From NCBI GenBank assembly GCA_020912385.1, contig CP087214.1, forward strand, positions 1,612,001-1,676,000: 64,000 nt of DNA. The letters run 5' to 3'. The translations under genes and the position numbers were made by a program. Below are positions 23,454 to 34,334 of the stretch, in pieces. Position 1 is the stretch's first letter. Each line of letters starts with the position of its first letter. The notes under the pieces are model-generated. The model did not search any database and had not been told where the DNA came from. It saw only the letters and a list, made by a program, of their open reading frames with translations. Source of the DNA: Neofusicoccum parvum. Taxonomy: Eukaryota; Ascomycota; Dothideomycetes; Botryosphaeriales; Botryosphaeriaceae.

Positions 23454-23469
23454 ACCTGGGAGACCAGGT
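23454..23469 (+). other. GAGA tetraloop hairpin in the LINE 3' UTR
   Basis: ACCTGG, GAGA and CCAGGT are contiguous, forming a 6-bp stem with a GNRA loop about 90 nt before the element's 3' end. LINE reverse transcriptases often recognise a 3' stem-loop; this is a candidate for that site. Confidence 0.5.
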
Positions 23470-23557
23470 TTTCCCTCTCATGTAAAATATCGCAGATAGC
23501 CTACCCCGCATGGACCCGAAAGGGAGCTATATCGGGAAGAAAATGAATTTATCTATC

Positions 23558-23571
23558 TATGGACAAGGAGG
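23558..23571 (+). repeat. 3' target-site duplication of the LINE
   Basis: An exact copy of the 14-mer at 18397-18410 directly follows the element's short ATCT-type tail. It fixes the 3' boundary of the insertion. Confidence 0.9.
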
Positions 23572-24071
23572 CTTTTTCTCCCCCCGAGTATTGGTACACG
23601 TGAGCAAGCAAAAAGAAATCCCAAATTAGCATAGAAAAGGTTATTAGCTATGGACGAGTAAGACGGTATCAGAGCTAGTTCCGGAAGTCTTGGAACAAAT
23701 GAGATGAAGCTCAAAAGCTAGAAGTAGAGAAGAAGCCACAAGCAAAAAAGGCCTCAAGCCAGCCCATCCTTCAGAGAGACTCACTACCTGTATTCAGACT
23801 CAAGTCGAGGAACTGCCATTAGGATGTTGAAAAGAGCAGGAGCACCTGCGTAACCTGTGCAGGGTTCTTGGTCCGTGCAACCCAGTTCGTCTGTCGAGAA
23901 TTCCCAGAAAATCGTATAAAGCAAGAATGACGTGTAGGGTTGATCAATAGAGATGAAAGAGCTTATGAGCGTATTCCCGAATGCGGCTTGTTACCCTCAA
24001 GTGGGGCATTGATTTGAAAGATTGTCCGATTCTGCAACCGACTTGGTGATGCTTCAGAGAATGTTCTCTTC
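23572..24071. other. Intergenic region after the LINE
   Basis: These 500 bp form the 3' side of the coiled-coil gene and the downstream flank of the LINE. Only very short frames occur. Nothing further is recognised. Confidence 0.5.
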
Positions 24072-25586
24072 TCATTCGGAGTGCTTCCTTTTCTTTACAG
24101 GGGGTGCGATCCAGTACTCCTGCTCTCCGTGAGAGCTCTTTGCATTCTGACTCTTTCGCATGAGAAGTTTGCCAGAATAAGCGTCACGGCTGATGCAGAG
24201 GCGACCTGAGGTGGTACAATTGCTGCCTGCGAATCGTGTCAGAAAAACCATATCCAAAGAATTGGGTGTCTTACATGCAACATTTACACCTTTATTGTAC
24301 GTGGAACGTTGATGACGCTTCAATGCGCCGTTGAGACAGTATCCCTCTGAATAGTGGCTGCCCGCCATCCACTGCTCTGCTCGCCGAGATGCATCTGCGG
24401 TGTCCACAATGGTACTCAGTGCCTCTACTAGAAAATCAAAAGTTGTAGTACGGAGCGGTAGAACACTTAGAACGTGCTCGGTATCATCCTTGTCGGGCAT
24501 GAAGACCGCTTCGGACAGAATTCTTCTGCACACAAGATTCTGCGGGGTCTCATTGAAAATCGCAACATTAGGGCTGGACTGATGATTTCTCTGCTCCCCT
24601 GTGCTTGAGGCGGTGCTGTTACTCTTCGAGGAATGAAGAAGTTCCTCCAATTCCGCAATATACCGCTCTTGCTTCTCAATGAGATTGTCTGTGGCGCGCC
24701 TGTCGGACTCCCTTTTCCGCTCAGCACGTTGGTTTTTCTTCTCCATGTAGGAAATCTGTTCTCTCAGGCTATCTTCGCGCAGCTGGACTTCCCTAGAAAA
24801 TGTATGGTGATCTTTGATCTGTGACTCAAGACCGGTAGCCTTCTCCTCAGACGACTGAGCATTTGACTTGAAGTAAAAGAGACTCTCTCGCAGCTCTGTG
24901 ATAGTCTCTTCCAGCCCTCTGCATTGGCGGTCTCTCAACACCAACTGCTGCCTTAGGACTTCCACGCTCTCGTTCAAAAGGTCCTTCCTTTGATTCTGGT
25001 TCTCAAGTTCTGCTTCAAGATTTGCAACAGTCTTCCTCAAGTCGGCTTGAGTTAATGCGGTTATCTGCTTTTCTTGCTCTGGCTCATGTGCTCGAGTCGC
25101 AGGCTGAGGCGCGGTCCTTAGTATGGCACTGGAATGCTGTGGCGCATCAAATGTCTTTCCAGCTTCAGCTGACACCATGATGTTATCGCCTGCGGTGGAC
25201 CGAGCCCGCGTCTCCGAGGACCTGGTTGTTTCGTCCCAAGAGTATGCACTCCGCGGTTTGGGACCAACGCGCTCTGAGGTTTGCACGAGAGAACCGCTTG
25301 CGCGAGTTCTGAGCTGGCTGGAGGGTGCCACTGCGTGGTGTGTGAGTTGCTGGAGCCTGGGATTGTCCTTGCGTTTCTGCTTCTCGTAGGCCAAGGCATC
25401 GTCGTCCTGCTCGTGCTTAGGAATCCTTGGAGGCCTGTCTTCACCCTCAGGAGTGAAGTACCCATGCCCCCCCAGCTTTCTCTTGAATCGAGTATCATCT
25501 CTCTGGTACCTGGGATCCTCGTCGCTGTCCGACAACGGCTGAGGGAGCCTCAGCGCATGGCTCCCGATCGGCCGAAGTGGAGGCAT
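24072..25586 (-). CDS. Coiled-coil protein of unknown function
   Basis: The frame read from the first in-frame ATG (25586) gives about 504 residues. The first 170 are polar and probably disordered. A long coiled coil spans about residues 175-330 (for example LRKTVANLEAELENQNQRKD and ERYIAELEELLHSS). The last 140 residues appear folded and contain several cysteines. A 48-nt segment at 24274-24227 has a GTAAGA donor, a CTGAC branch and a GCAG acceptor; removing it joins NVAC to SNCTTSGRLC and keeps the frame, so both forms are possible. A good donor at about 25763 and an acceptor at about 25691 suggest a 5' UTR intron. No family is recognised. Confidence 0.7.
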   Translation of the reverse strand: MPPLRPIGSHALRLPQPLSDSDEDPRYQRDDTRFKRKLGGHGYFTPEGEDRPPRIPKHEQDDDALAYEKQKRKDNPRLQQLTHHAVAPSSQLRTRASGSLVQTSERVGPKPRSAYSWDETTRSSETRARSTAGDNIMVSAEAGKTFDAPQHSSAILRTAPQPATRAHEPEQEKQITALTQADLRKTVANLEAELENQNQRKDLLNESVEVLRQQLVLRDRQCRGLEETITELRESLFYFKSNAQSSEEKATGLESQIKDHHTFSREVQLREDSLREQISYMEKKNQRAERKRESDRRATDNLIEKQERYIAELEELLHSSKSNSTASSTGEQRNHQSSPNVAIFNETPQNLVCRRILSEAVFMPDKDDTEHVLSVLPLRTTTFDFLVEALSTIVDTADASRRAEQWMAGSHYSEGYCLNGALKRHQRSTYNKGVNVACKTPNSLDMVFLTRFAGSNCTTSGRLCISRDAYSGKLLMRKSQNAKSSHGEQEYWIAPPVKKRKHSE

Positions 25587-26461
25587 TGGTGAATGTGTTG
25601 ACAAGATCTTGAGAGATGGCTTGCCATCCACAGTGCCAGAAGTAGAGATGTGTAGGGATTCTGGGGCTGTTGACGGAAGTGAGGACTCGAGGGACTGTGA
25701 TCAGTGACTGGCACGTTCTGTGAGTGACCGGTTGAGCACATAGCAACTCAGACTCACTTACCTGAGGCTAGTAGGGGATTTTGCACGGGTACCCCAGCCC
25801 AGGCTGGAATGGCGGTGGAGGGACAGTGAGGTCGGAGAGAGTTTCGTGGATGTTTGTCTGTCGAAGTGAGGCAGTCTCGGACCCTGAAATTCACCACCAG
25901 GCAGGCGCGCATGCTACACACGGAAGGTACCTATCCACCACATGCGCATCTCCCAACTACAGAGCCTCTCTCATGCAAAGACAAGCCTTGCTGAAGCTTA
26001 TATGTCGGCTCTTTTGGCGCATAGCAAACCAGAATTCCCGGCCCGAAAGCAACGCGTCGTCTCATTCCCGAATGCGGCATCTTCTCGCTGACCGAGGACA
26101 TTTCCATTGTGCCTTGGGAGCTACAGCCATATGATCGTTTGCCAGGATTCTTTTGGTACTTCACTTCTCGAACGTTGAAGAACAGCAATGCGTCTTCCCA
26201 AACTCATGTTGACCTTGTTGCCGCCAGCCCAAACACCGGACGAGTACATAGCCTCCCCAAGGCTTGACATTGAGGTCATCACGACAACTGCGAGGGTGGT
26301 TGAAAACGTGTCCCTCAATTCCCACTTCGCCTGATCCGCAGCTGCACCAGAAACCCGCCCACCCAACCCCATCCGCGCCAAAAAGCCAACCAACCACACA
26401 CCCGCACCGAAAAAGAAAAGAAACGAAAAACCCCAACCACAGCAAAGTCCAACCCCCTAAA
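25587..26461. other. Intergenic region with probable 5' UTR intron
   Basis: This 875-bp stretch contains the leader of the coiled-coil gene. A GTAAGT donor (minus strand, about 25763) and a CACAG acceptor near 25691 fit a leader intron. The other end is the 3' UTR of the next Zn2Cys6 gene. The rest shows only unlikely short frames. Confidence 0.5.
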
Positions 26462-27907
26462 TCACCGCCCCCTCACCACCCCCACACACCCCTCCCACCT
26501 CGCCCTCACCCCCTCCTCCAACGCGCCCACCTCCCTCGCGGCCGCGCCCCCGCCGCCCGCCCCCAGCGCCGCCACCCGCGCCGCCACCTCGCCCACCAGC
26601 CCGACCACCAGCCCGGCCACCAGCCCGACCCGCACCGCCGCCGACGCCGGGCCCCGCAGCGCGCCCACCTGGATGCTCGGCAGCGCGAGCTTCTCGTCCC
26701 CCGCCGCCAGCGTCGCGCGCAGCGCGGCCGCCAGCGCGTCGTAGTTGCGCAGGATGCGCAGCCAGCACGTCTGCGCCATCAGCGCGGTGGCGACGTCCGC
26801 ATCGGTGGAGGGCGGGGTGGGTGGTGGGGAGGGCGGCTTGGTGGCGTCGTCGTCGGCGGGTGGGGTGGTGGGGCAGGGGAGGGGGGAGGGGGGTGGCGAT
26901 GCGAGGGTGGAGAGGATGTCGAGGAGCTCTTGGGACGCTTGCAGCGTGGCGTCCATGGCGGCTTTCCAGGCGGGGGAGGAGGCGGTGGTGGTGGTGGAGG
27001 GCGCGGTGCTGAAGAGGCGGAGTTGGAGCTGGGAGAGGAGCAGGGCTGGGTCTGGGTTGGCGCTGCTGCGGAGGTGGTGGTCTGAGGGGGACGGGCCCGT
27101 GCTGTTGGTGTTGCTGTTGTCGTGATCGGAGTGGAATGGGCTTTGGAGGTCGGTGATGTCGGGGAACCCGTCGGTGATCTCGCCGGCAGCTTCTAGCTGT
27201 CTGAGATGGTGGTCTGAGTGGTCGAAGGTGATGGGGTCGTGGAAGATGTCAAAGTCTATGGCATGGTCGCCTTCTAGGCCTGGAAAGGACACGTCCATGG
27301 AGTCTAAGATGTCGGACATGCCGTGAAATGCAGGGAGCTGTGCTTGTTTGGCGTAGAAGACGGTGCTTATTTCTGAATCAGAGCTGTCTTGGCTCGAGCG
27401 GAAAAGCTCTTGCTTGGCGTTGATTTCTTCGAGGGAATTAGCTCCTGGATTCTGACGAATAGGCCGGCTTATTGGAGCCCCGAACGTACCCGCCTGTGGC
27501 GACATTAAAACACTCGGGTTAACTGTTACGCAGGTCTCTTGCGAACTCGGCCGCTCGCTGGCGGTCTCTTCCGGGTCCGGTTTGAACAGCATCTCAGCGC
27601 CGGGATATGAAGGGTGAGAGGGCGCACAGCTGTTTCTTCGTCCGGCCCCGGACGAACGTAGAGATGATTGCCGTTGCCTCGCAGCTCCCCTCGGATTGGA
27701 TGGCGTGATTGCAGGTTCGGATTCGCTGCTCTTTCGCTTCGTGCTCGGTCTCCCCAGACGGAGCGGAGGGCCATATGCGCACACTCCCCCAGACTTCCTG
27801 CAGCGGTCACACGGGTCGTCGCTGGTGGCGCCTCTGATGCAGCGCAGCTTCTGGTTGTGGCAGCGGTCACAGGCCAGGCGTTTCATGGGACGCTCGGATG
27901 GAGTCAT
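26462..27907 (-). CDS. Zn(II)2Cys6 transcription factor, AflR-like domain order
   Basis: A single exon of 481 residues. The zinc cluster is near the N-terminus: C13, C16, C23, C33, C36, C43 (CDRCHNQKLRC, then CDRCRKSGGVCAYG; CX2CX6CX9CX2CX6C). It is followed by a Ser/Lys-rich linker, acidic middle parts (for example DSMDVSFPGLEGDHAIDFDI) that could activate transcription, and a helical Ala/Leu-rich C-terminus. There is no classical fungal-specific middle homology domain; the plan resembles AflR-type pathway regulators. The last 250 codons are extremely GC-rich and produce long shadow frames on the other strand. It lies 1.4 kb from the 5-oxoprolinase gene and may regulate that locus, but this is inference. 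Confidence 0.88.
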   Translation of the reverse strand: MTPSERPMKRLACDRCHNQKLRCIRGATSDDPCDRCRKSGGVCAYGPPLRLGRPSTKRKSSESEPAITPSNPRGAARQRQSSLRSSGAGRRNSCAPSHPSYPGAEMLFKPDPEETASERPSSQETCVTVNPSVLMSPQAGTFGAPISRPIRQNPGANSLEEINAKQELFRSSQDSSDSEISTVFYAKQAQLPAFHGMSDILDSMDVSFPGLEGDHAIDFDIFHDPITFDHSDHHLRQLEAAGEITDGFPDITDLQSPFHSDHDNSNTNSTGPSPSDHHLRSSANPDPALLLSQLQLRLFSTAPSTTTTASSPAWKAAMDATLQASQELLDILSTLASPPPSPLPCPTTPPADDDATKPPSPPPTPPSTDADVATALMAQTCWLRILRNYDALAAALRATLAAGDEKLALPSIQVGALRGPASAAVRVGLVAGLVVGLVGEVAARVAALGAGGGGAAAREVGALEEGVRARWEGCVGVVRGR

Positions 27908-29315
27908 GGTTTCCGTGGAGCACAGGGTGCAGGCGAGAATGGCGAAGTCAAAGACGCGCCTGCGTGGATGGAAATTGGGTGGGCTTTAACGTTGGCGGAG
28001 TATCTCATTACACTGCAGTGCTGACGTTCGGAGTTTCTGTGACCGGCCCCGGTGTAAGTGTGGATACGAAGTACGACTCGGCATGCGCAGGCTCAAGGTG
28101 TAATACTCAATACTTGCGCCGATCCCTGTCAATTCATGGTTTGCTCTTATCAGGGTGCGACCTGAATTTGCCTCATCTGTCGGTGTTGTCCAGTATAACG
28201 GCCGAAGAGCCGGGCAAATAGGACAGCCGCAGCACAGGCGGCGGGACGTGAGCCTCGAGGACCACTGCGCCGCCTCGAACGCCGCACGAACACGCCTCCG
28301 TCGAGGCTTTTGTGCATGCGGCTCCCCAGGAGGGCGTGCGGGACGCTGGGTCGATCGCGCATTGGGGGTCCCGACGCGGTGTCGGAGCACACATAAGCCT
28401 CACTGTCAGCACTAGAGCGCGCGGGGCGTGATTGGCCGCGCCGCTGGGCCTTCTGGAAGTCGCAGAACGGACTAGACCGAAGAGGGCGCCAATTAAGCGA
28501 GGCCGAAGCGCAAGATCTGAATCTCAACTCACCGCTGTGGCGGCAGCTCTCCGGCTCTTTGGCGGCGCGGCCGCGAATCGCGCGGTGCAGCCAGCATTCT
28601 CATAGCACGCCTCTGCCCGACGGGATGGCCACTGGGGAGCCTGCGCCGTCTGCGCGCGCGACGTGTTTCGGAACGGGCAGAGCGCCGGCTGCTGAGCCAT
28701 AGCCGAGTGCGCGCTCGGGACGGCCGCCCGTGGCCCGAATCTCCGAGCAGGATTTTCTCTGCTCGCCCTGCAGCGCTGCCCAGGGCCGAATGCTGGGTCG
28801 GCAATTCCAGGCGCAGCAGCGCGTGTGTACGCGGACGGCTGGGTTGGCGGAGTGTGGGGTGGACGGCCCGCATCGATTCCGGATGAGCAGTCGAGCAGGA
28901 ACGGGTCTTGCCGGTCCCTGAGCGTCGTCCATTGTTGCCGCAAACGGCCAGTCTTGCAAGGGCCGCCGGCCAATCGAGCAGCGCCTGCGGTCGCCGCATG
29001 CCACGCCGGTGGTGTCAACGGCCGAACCCGCGACTCGTGAAAATACGACGCTGCATTAACGCGGAGCGGGAATCTTTTGCCTGAGCTTGGTGCACCAAGA
29101 CGTGCCGTTACTTGTCTTCCAGAGCTTATCGACGCCTTGGCTGTACGTAAGACACGCCAGTCGTCGTTGCGGGTACGCGTGGCATCCGCTTGATGCACCT
29201 CAAGACGCCCGAGAAACGTGGATGCGTTGAGCTGCCGGGATCCAATAACGTCGGCTGCGCGGTGAAACGTGCAGCTTGTTTGAGCATTTGCTAATACGCG
29301 CGTATCACCAGACAA
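27908..29315. other. GC-rich region downstream of 5-oxoprolinase
   Basis: These 1.4 kb carry the Zn2Cys6 promoter and the 5-oxoprolinase 3' side. A frame of about 263 codons (29315-28524, minus) continues in phase with 5-oxoprolinase after its TGA, but shows no domain and looks like GC-rich chance coding. No other gene is supported. Confidence 0.45.
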
Positions 29316-32300
29316 TCAGGAGGCTTCGGCCTGGGCAGCCTGCCATGCGGCCACGCTACCCATGGCGCGTGGGTAATGGACCTCTCGGGCCCCGACTGCA
29401 GCGTCCCTACCCGCCGTGTTGGGCTCATACCCAGTACCTGGTTCAGCCCCCCATCCTCCTCCGCCAGGCGTGTAGATTACACATCGATCGCCCGCTGCCA
29501 TAGCTATCATGTTCTTCGGCCCCATGTTGACCCAGCGCTCCTCGTACCCCTCTCCGTCCTCTTTCTTGACCTTTCTGATCCAGTAATTCTTCCCTTTCGC
29601 TGCCTCAGAGCCTCCGGCCAACCCGTACGGCGCAATCGATCGGCGCTCTGTGATTACGCTGAACCTGAGTGGGGTGCGACACTCCATATCTCTGATAGCA
29701 CCGCAGCCACCGCGGTGGAGCCCTTTGCCTCCGCTCTCTGCCCGGATAGAGAACTCGCGGAGGAGGACGGGGTAGCGCCGCTCCAGGGTCTCGACGTCCG
29801 TGATCCGCGTGTTAGTCATGTGCGTGTGGACCGCGTCGGCGCCGTGGGCACTATCCGTCGCGCCGGATCCTCCGCAGATTGTCTCGCCAAATGCAAACGA
29901 GTGTTCCGCCCCGCTGATGGGGTCCTGCACCTCACCGAAGAACCCGAGACAGTTCATGCATCCGTGGGAAGCCGCAGCCGCCTGGAAGGTCTTGAGGATG
30001 ACATCGCAGACCCGTTGAGATGTCTGAGTGTTGCCGGCGCAGACTGCCGCACCAGGCGATGGGTTCAGGAAACTGCCCTTGGGGAGGATGACATTGATGG
30101 GTGCCAGACAGCCTTGGTTCATGGGGATGTCGACGCCAATGAGTAGTCGTAAGCAATAGATAATGGCAGAGTAGGTGATTGCGGGTGGTCCGTTCATGTT
30201 CGAATACATTTCCGGAGCCGTCCCGGTGAAGTCGAACCCGGCGGACCCGTCTTCGTCAATGCTGACGGTCAAAACGATCTCCGACCCGTTGTCCATCTGG
30301 TCTGACGCCGAGAACCGTGCACCTTTCTCCTCCCGGGTCTTCCGGAGGAACCGACGAACCGCCACTTCCGCGTTCTCCTGGATGGCTCGCATATAAAGCT
30401 GTACGACCTCCTGAGAATACTCATCCATCAGAGCTTGAATCAGTAGCATCCCCTTTCGGTTTGCTGCAACCTGTGCTTTCAGGTCCGAGAGGTTATCGTC
30501 GAGACGGCGGCTTCCAACACACCCGGGATACTTTCCTGGTTCGAGCAGTATGTTCTTGATACCCTCTTCGTCAAAGAACTCTCCTCCGTGGATCAATTTG
30601 AAGCTCTTGATTGCTGCACCTTCTTGCCAAAGCTCGGTGGAGTTCGGGGGCATTGAAGTCCCGCCCAGGCCTCCAATGTCCGTGTGGTGACCGCGCGAAG
30701 CAACGTAGAAAGCGACACTCTTCCCGGTGGATGCAAACACAGGGGTGATGACTGTGACATCCGGAAGGTGGGCACCGCCGGCCTCCGGATGGTTCGAGAC
30801 AAGAACGTCTCCAGGTACAAGCTTATCCTTGAGCAGATCGTGTTGATACTTGACGGCGTAACTCATCGAGCCAAGGTGGACCTAGTTTTCACATTTAGCT
30901 CAACTGACTCTCAGGGGCTTAAAAAAGGGCCGTACCGGAACATGTGGGGCATTTGCGACAAGACCAGCGTCGGGACCAAATATAGCACAGGAAAAATCCA
31001 GTCGCTCTTTGATGTTCAAAGACATCGATGTCTTCTGAAGGATACGGCCCATCTGCTCAGCAATAGACATGAAGCGATGACCAAATGTTGAGAGCTGAAT
31101 TGGGTCGACAGTTGTCGTAGAGGTGCCGGTCTTGACAACGTGAGGCACGTCTACTACGACGTGGGCAGAGAGAATCTTGGCTTCTGCCCCGGGTACGACC
31201 AAGATGCTCTGGGTATTGTCCAGAATCATTGCTGGACCAGCAACCTTCATTCCCGGAAGGAGCTTCTCCAACAAGAACACCGGAGTGGCAATCTTGCCGT
31301 GATTCTGGAAGTACGTTTTCACCTGCAGAGGTCATCAGTATGGATGAAACAACGAAGAAAGACAGCAAACATACCGTCCTCTCAATCACGTCCGCTTTCG
31401 CGAACGCGAATGCAGTAGTCTCAAGCTCGTAGGTCAACTTGTCTGCATCTGACTGCACCGACCCGCTACTACCAATGCCGCGAACGCGAACATCGTCAAC
31501 CAAGATGTCTCTGCTGTCCGGGAAGACGAAGTTGAACTCTCGTAGATGCTGATCCAAGAAGGCTTCCTTGAAACTGTCGCTCGGTGACTGCAGAATCATC
31601 ATGGCGGTCTCAGTCCCACGATATCTCATGTTGAGGTAATACTCGTAATGCATGTCCGTCTCTTTGATTCCTTGTCCAAGCAGACGCTCAGTGACGGCAA
31701 GGCGTAGAGATTCAAGCTTTTGGTTCAGTTCATCGATTGTTTGGCCGGCGTAGACAACGTTGACCGGCTCCTGTGCTTCCTGGACGATGTCGGCAAGTGC
31801 CATACCTACTATGATTAGACACTGAAATGTACAATATGGGCACTGCTATGCAACTTACCGTACGCGGAGAGAATGCTAGAGTACTTGTGAATGATGGCGG
31901 TCGAGATACCGAGCTTGGAGGCGATTTCACACGCGTGCTGACCACCAGCTCCTCCAAAAACGGCGAGATGGTGTTTTCCTTCCTTGCATCAGTACCGTGT
32001 CTTCGACTTATTCCGAAGAACTTACCGATCTCGTAGCCCTTTGCTTCTGTCAATGCTCGAATTGGCCTGCACATGGATTCGTTTGCAACATCCAAGAACC
32101 CATAGGCAGCTTCCTCCGGACTAAGTGCTTGCCCAGTCTCAGCATTGATTTTCACCGTCAGCTCCGCAAACTTCTTCTTGACAATCTCAGCATCCAGAGG
32201 CTCATTCTCTTTCTCGCCGAAGATCTTCGGAAAGAAGTCCGGAATCAGCCTACCAAGAAACAGGTTGGCATCTGTGATTGTCAAGGGGCCATTTTTACGG

Positions 32301-33546
32301 TAACAAGCAGGCCCAGGATGCGCGCTTGCAGATTCCGGGCCGACCACGAACAAGCCGTTGCGGAAGAAGAGCATCGAACCGCCTCCAGCAGCGACGGTGT
32401 TAATGTCCAACTGGGGAGATTGAATCGTGACGCCGGCTGTGGTGGTCTCAAAGACATGCTCGAGGACGCCTCCGTAACGGCTGACATCTGTGGAAGTGCC
32501 TCCCATATCGAACCCGACGATCGGCACTTGGGTTTCCGGGCTGTAGCATGTACGGGAAAAACCAACGACGCCTCCTGCAGGGCCGGAGAGGATTCCTTTG
32601 AGACCACTGAAACTCTTGTGGTTCACCAAACCACCGTCGGACTGCATGAAGTCTGTCCTAACATCGTCAAGGTGGGCGCCCTCGAAACCTTTCCTGAACC
32701 CCGAGAGGTATTGTTTGATGTTCGGGGTCAGGTACGCATCAGCTGAGGCCGAGCTCCCACGCGGGACCATTTTGATCATGTTCGCAGCCACCGCGGAGGA
32801 GAGCGAAACATGCGAAAAACCCTCCTCGATTGCGAGTTGGCCGACTTTCACTTCATGGTCCGGATAAATGTATGAATGGGCAAAGCACACCGCGATTGTG
32901 TCGACATCTTTGCTCCGGAGCTCCTGCAGTATTTTCCGGACTGAACCCTCATCTAAAGGCTTGATCATGCGGACCATGTCGCCGCTTGCAGTCCGGGTAA
33001 GTTCTCCGGGGATCTCCGCTGCGGGCTTGTGCGCGCCAAAGACGTCCTCGTCGAAGCCTTCGACTGTGACACGCTCATCAATCTCATAGACATCAGAGTA
33101 CAGCACATCAGGCTTGACGATGTTCAGATCGAACAGGCGTGGGCGGGATTGGTAGCCGATCTTGAGGAGATCCCGCAGTCCCTTGGTAACCAACAAGGCG
33201 TGGCGAGCTCCTTTCCGCTCCAACAGGGCATTGGTGGCAACGGTAGTTCCCATGCGGACAAATTCGATGTCCTCCTTTGGCAGCGGCGTCCCTCGCGGGA
33301 TGTCCTCTCCGCGGATGATGGAGAGAACGCGGCGAATGCCCTCTGTCGGAGCGTCATCGTAGTTCTGTGGATCGACGGACAGAAGCTTCAGGACAATGTC
33401 TGGATGGCCTTCTTGCCTGGCCCAGATATCCGTGAAGGTTCCTCCCCTGTCTGCCAGGCGGACCCATCAGCATCTTGATGGCTGGGACGATGTTGATGCT
33501 CACCGATTGCGATCTTGACGGGCTGCCGCGGCTTTGCCGAAGCCAT
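29316..33546 (-). CDS. OXP1: 5-oxoprolinase (ATP-hydrolysing)
   Basis: Six exons (33546-33504, 33450-32026, 31978-31859, 31805-31375, 31322-30936, 30881-29316) give 1323 residues, the family's usual size. The enzyme opens 5-oxoproline to glutamate with ATP, in the cytosolic gamma-glutamyl cycle. The N-terminal hydantoinase A part shows DRGGTFTD and [16 protein letters not shown], the centre shows [14 protein letters not shown] and [15 protein letters not shown], and the hydantoinase B part shows [13 protein letters not shown] and FDFTGTAPE. All introns are short GT-AG and in phase. It is divergent from a Dal5-type transporter across 788 bp with two GATAAG sites, which fits nitrogen control. 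Hydantoin or related ring substrates cannot be excluded. Confidence 0.95.
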
Positions 33547-34334
33547 TTGGGCGGGCATTGCTGCGTTGCTCCCGGAGCCATCTTGGGCGGTCGAAATGAG
33601 ACTATCACTTTATACCGGCGGCACTGACCCGCTTTCTTGTGCTCCCACACCATGCCGCAGCCCATCTGCCCCACATGCTGCGCTGGTCGATACGGCTACT
33701 CCGGCTTCAGTAACGGCCGCCATCCTCAGTTTCTGTCATGTCGCACAGCGGCAGAGTCAGTGAAACTGACGGTTGTCACAGCCGGCGGTTGAGAAGCAGT
33801 CCGAGGTCGGCCAAGAATGGGGTTTGGCTCGATCTCACGGCAGGAAGGTCGATACCGGCCGAACACGCACTACGGAGGCAGCGCCACAAAAGGGGCCGTG
33901 GCGGGCAGCGAGGGAGCGCTGCCGACGAGGCCAGGAGGGCTGGAAGGTACATGCGGTATCTGATGTCGCATTGGGACGGGCTGGGTGGAGGAGTGGTGAT
34001 AAGTGGAGGCCCGGGAGCTGGCGATGCGGCCGATTGACGGCTAGCGCGCCCGGTGCGGCCTAGCGCGCGCCGTAACGACCATCCCCCTCTTCTGCTCCCT
34101 GACGTCGCCGCCTTGGCCCGGCCACGTGCGCTCCGCAAATCTGGAGAGCTCCAGCTGCGCCTGCGTTGCCGCGTCCGACATGGCTTCACGGATGATAAGA
34201 CTGTGTGCGAGAGGATGCCGCCGTTCGGACAGCCCGCTGCCCCCGGGTTCAGCCTCTTAAGTCTGCGTCGCAGTGCATCTGCACGCAGCAGGCCGCTCCC
34301 GCCCTGATCCAGCGCTTCCGCTCCTCCAATTACC
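33547..34334. promoter_or_regulatory. Bidirectional promoter of 5-oxoprolinase and MFS transporter
   Basis: The 788-bp region separates outward-pointing start codons. GATAAG occurs at 33998-34003 and 34194-34199. GATA factors of the AreA/NIT2 type bind HGATAR and derepress nitrogen-scavenging genes. The sites are seen; their use is inferred. No gene is supported here. Confidence 0.6.

Larger units (their letters stand above)
18411..23557 (+). mobile_element. Non-LTR retrotransposon (LINE), Tad/I-like, nearly complete
   Basis: The 5.15-kb element carries two ORFs: ORF1 with zinc knuckles and ORF2 with endonuclease and reverse transcriptase. It is flanked by a perfect 14-bp duplication, lacks terminal repeats and ends in a short ATCT repeat (ATTTATCTATC) in place of poly(A). 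The 5' leader before ORF1 is only 18 bp, so slight 5' truncation is possible, though both ORFs are whole. Base and codon use (rich in CA and CTA) differ from neighbouring genes. Six in-frame TAG codons interrupt the ORFs, but no frameshift is present, so insertion looks recent. It sits between two ordinary genes and breaks neither. Confidence 0.94.

Noticed and set aside
26264..27085. 273-codon plus-strand frame
   Set aside because: It is antisense to the GC-rich C-terminal half of the Zn2Cys6 gene and consists of Arg/Pro/Gly runs.
28524..29315. Separate gene downstream of 5-oxoprolinase
   Set aside because: It has no ATG in good context and no domain; it is reported only as a possible readthrough extension.
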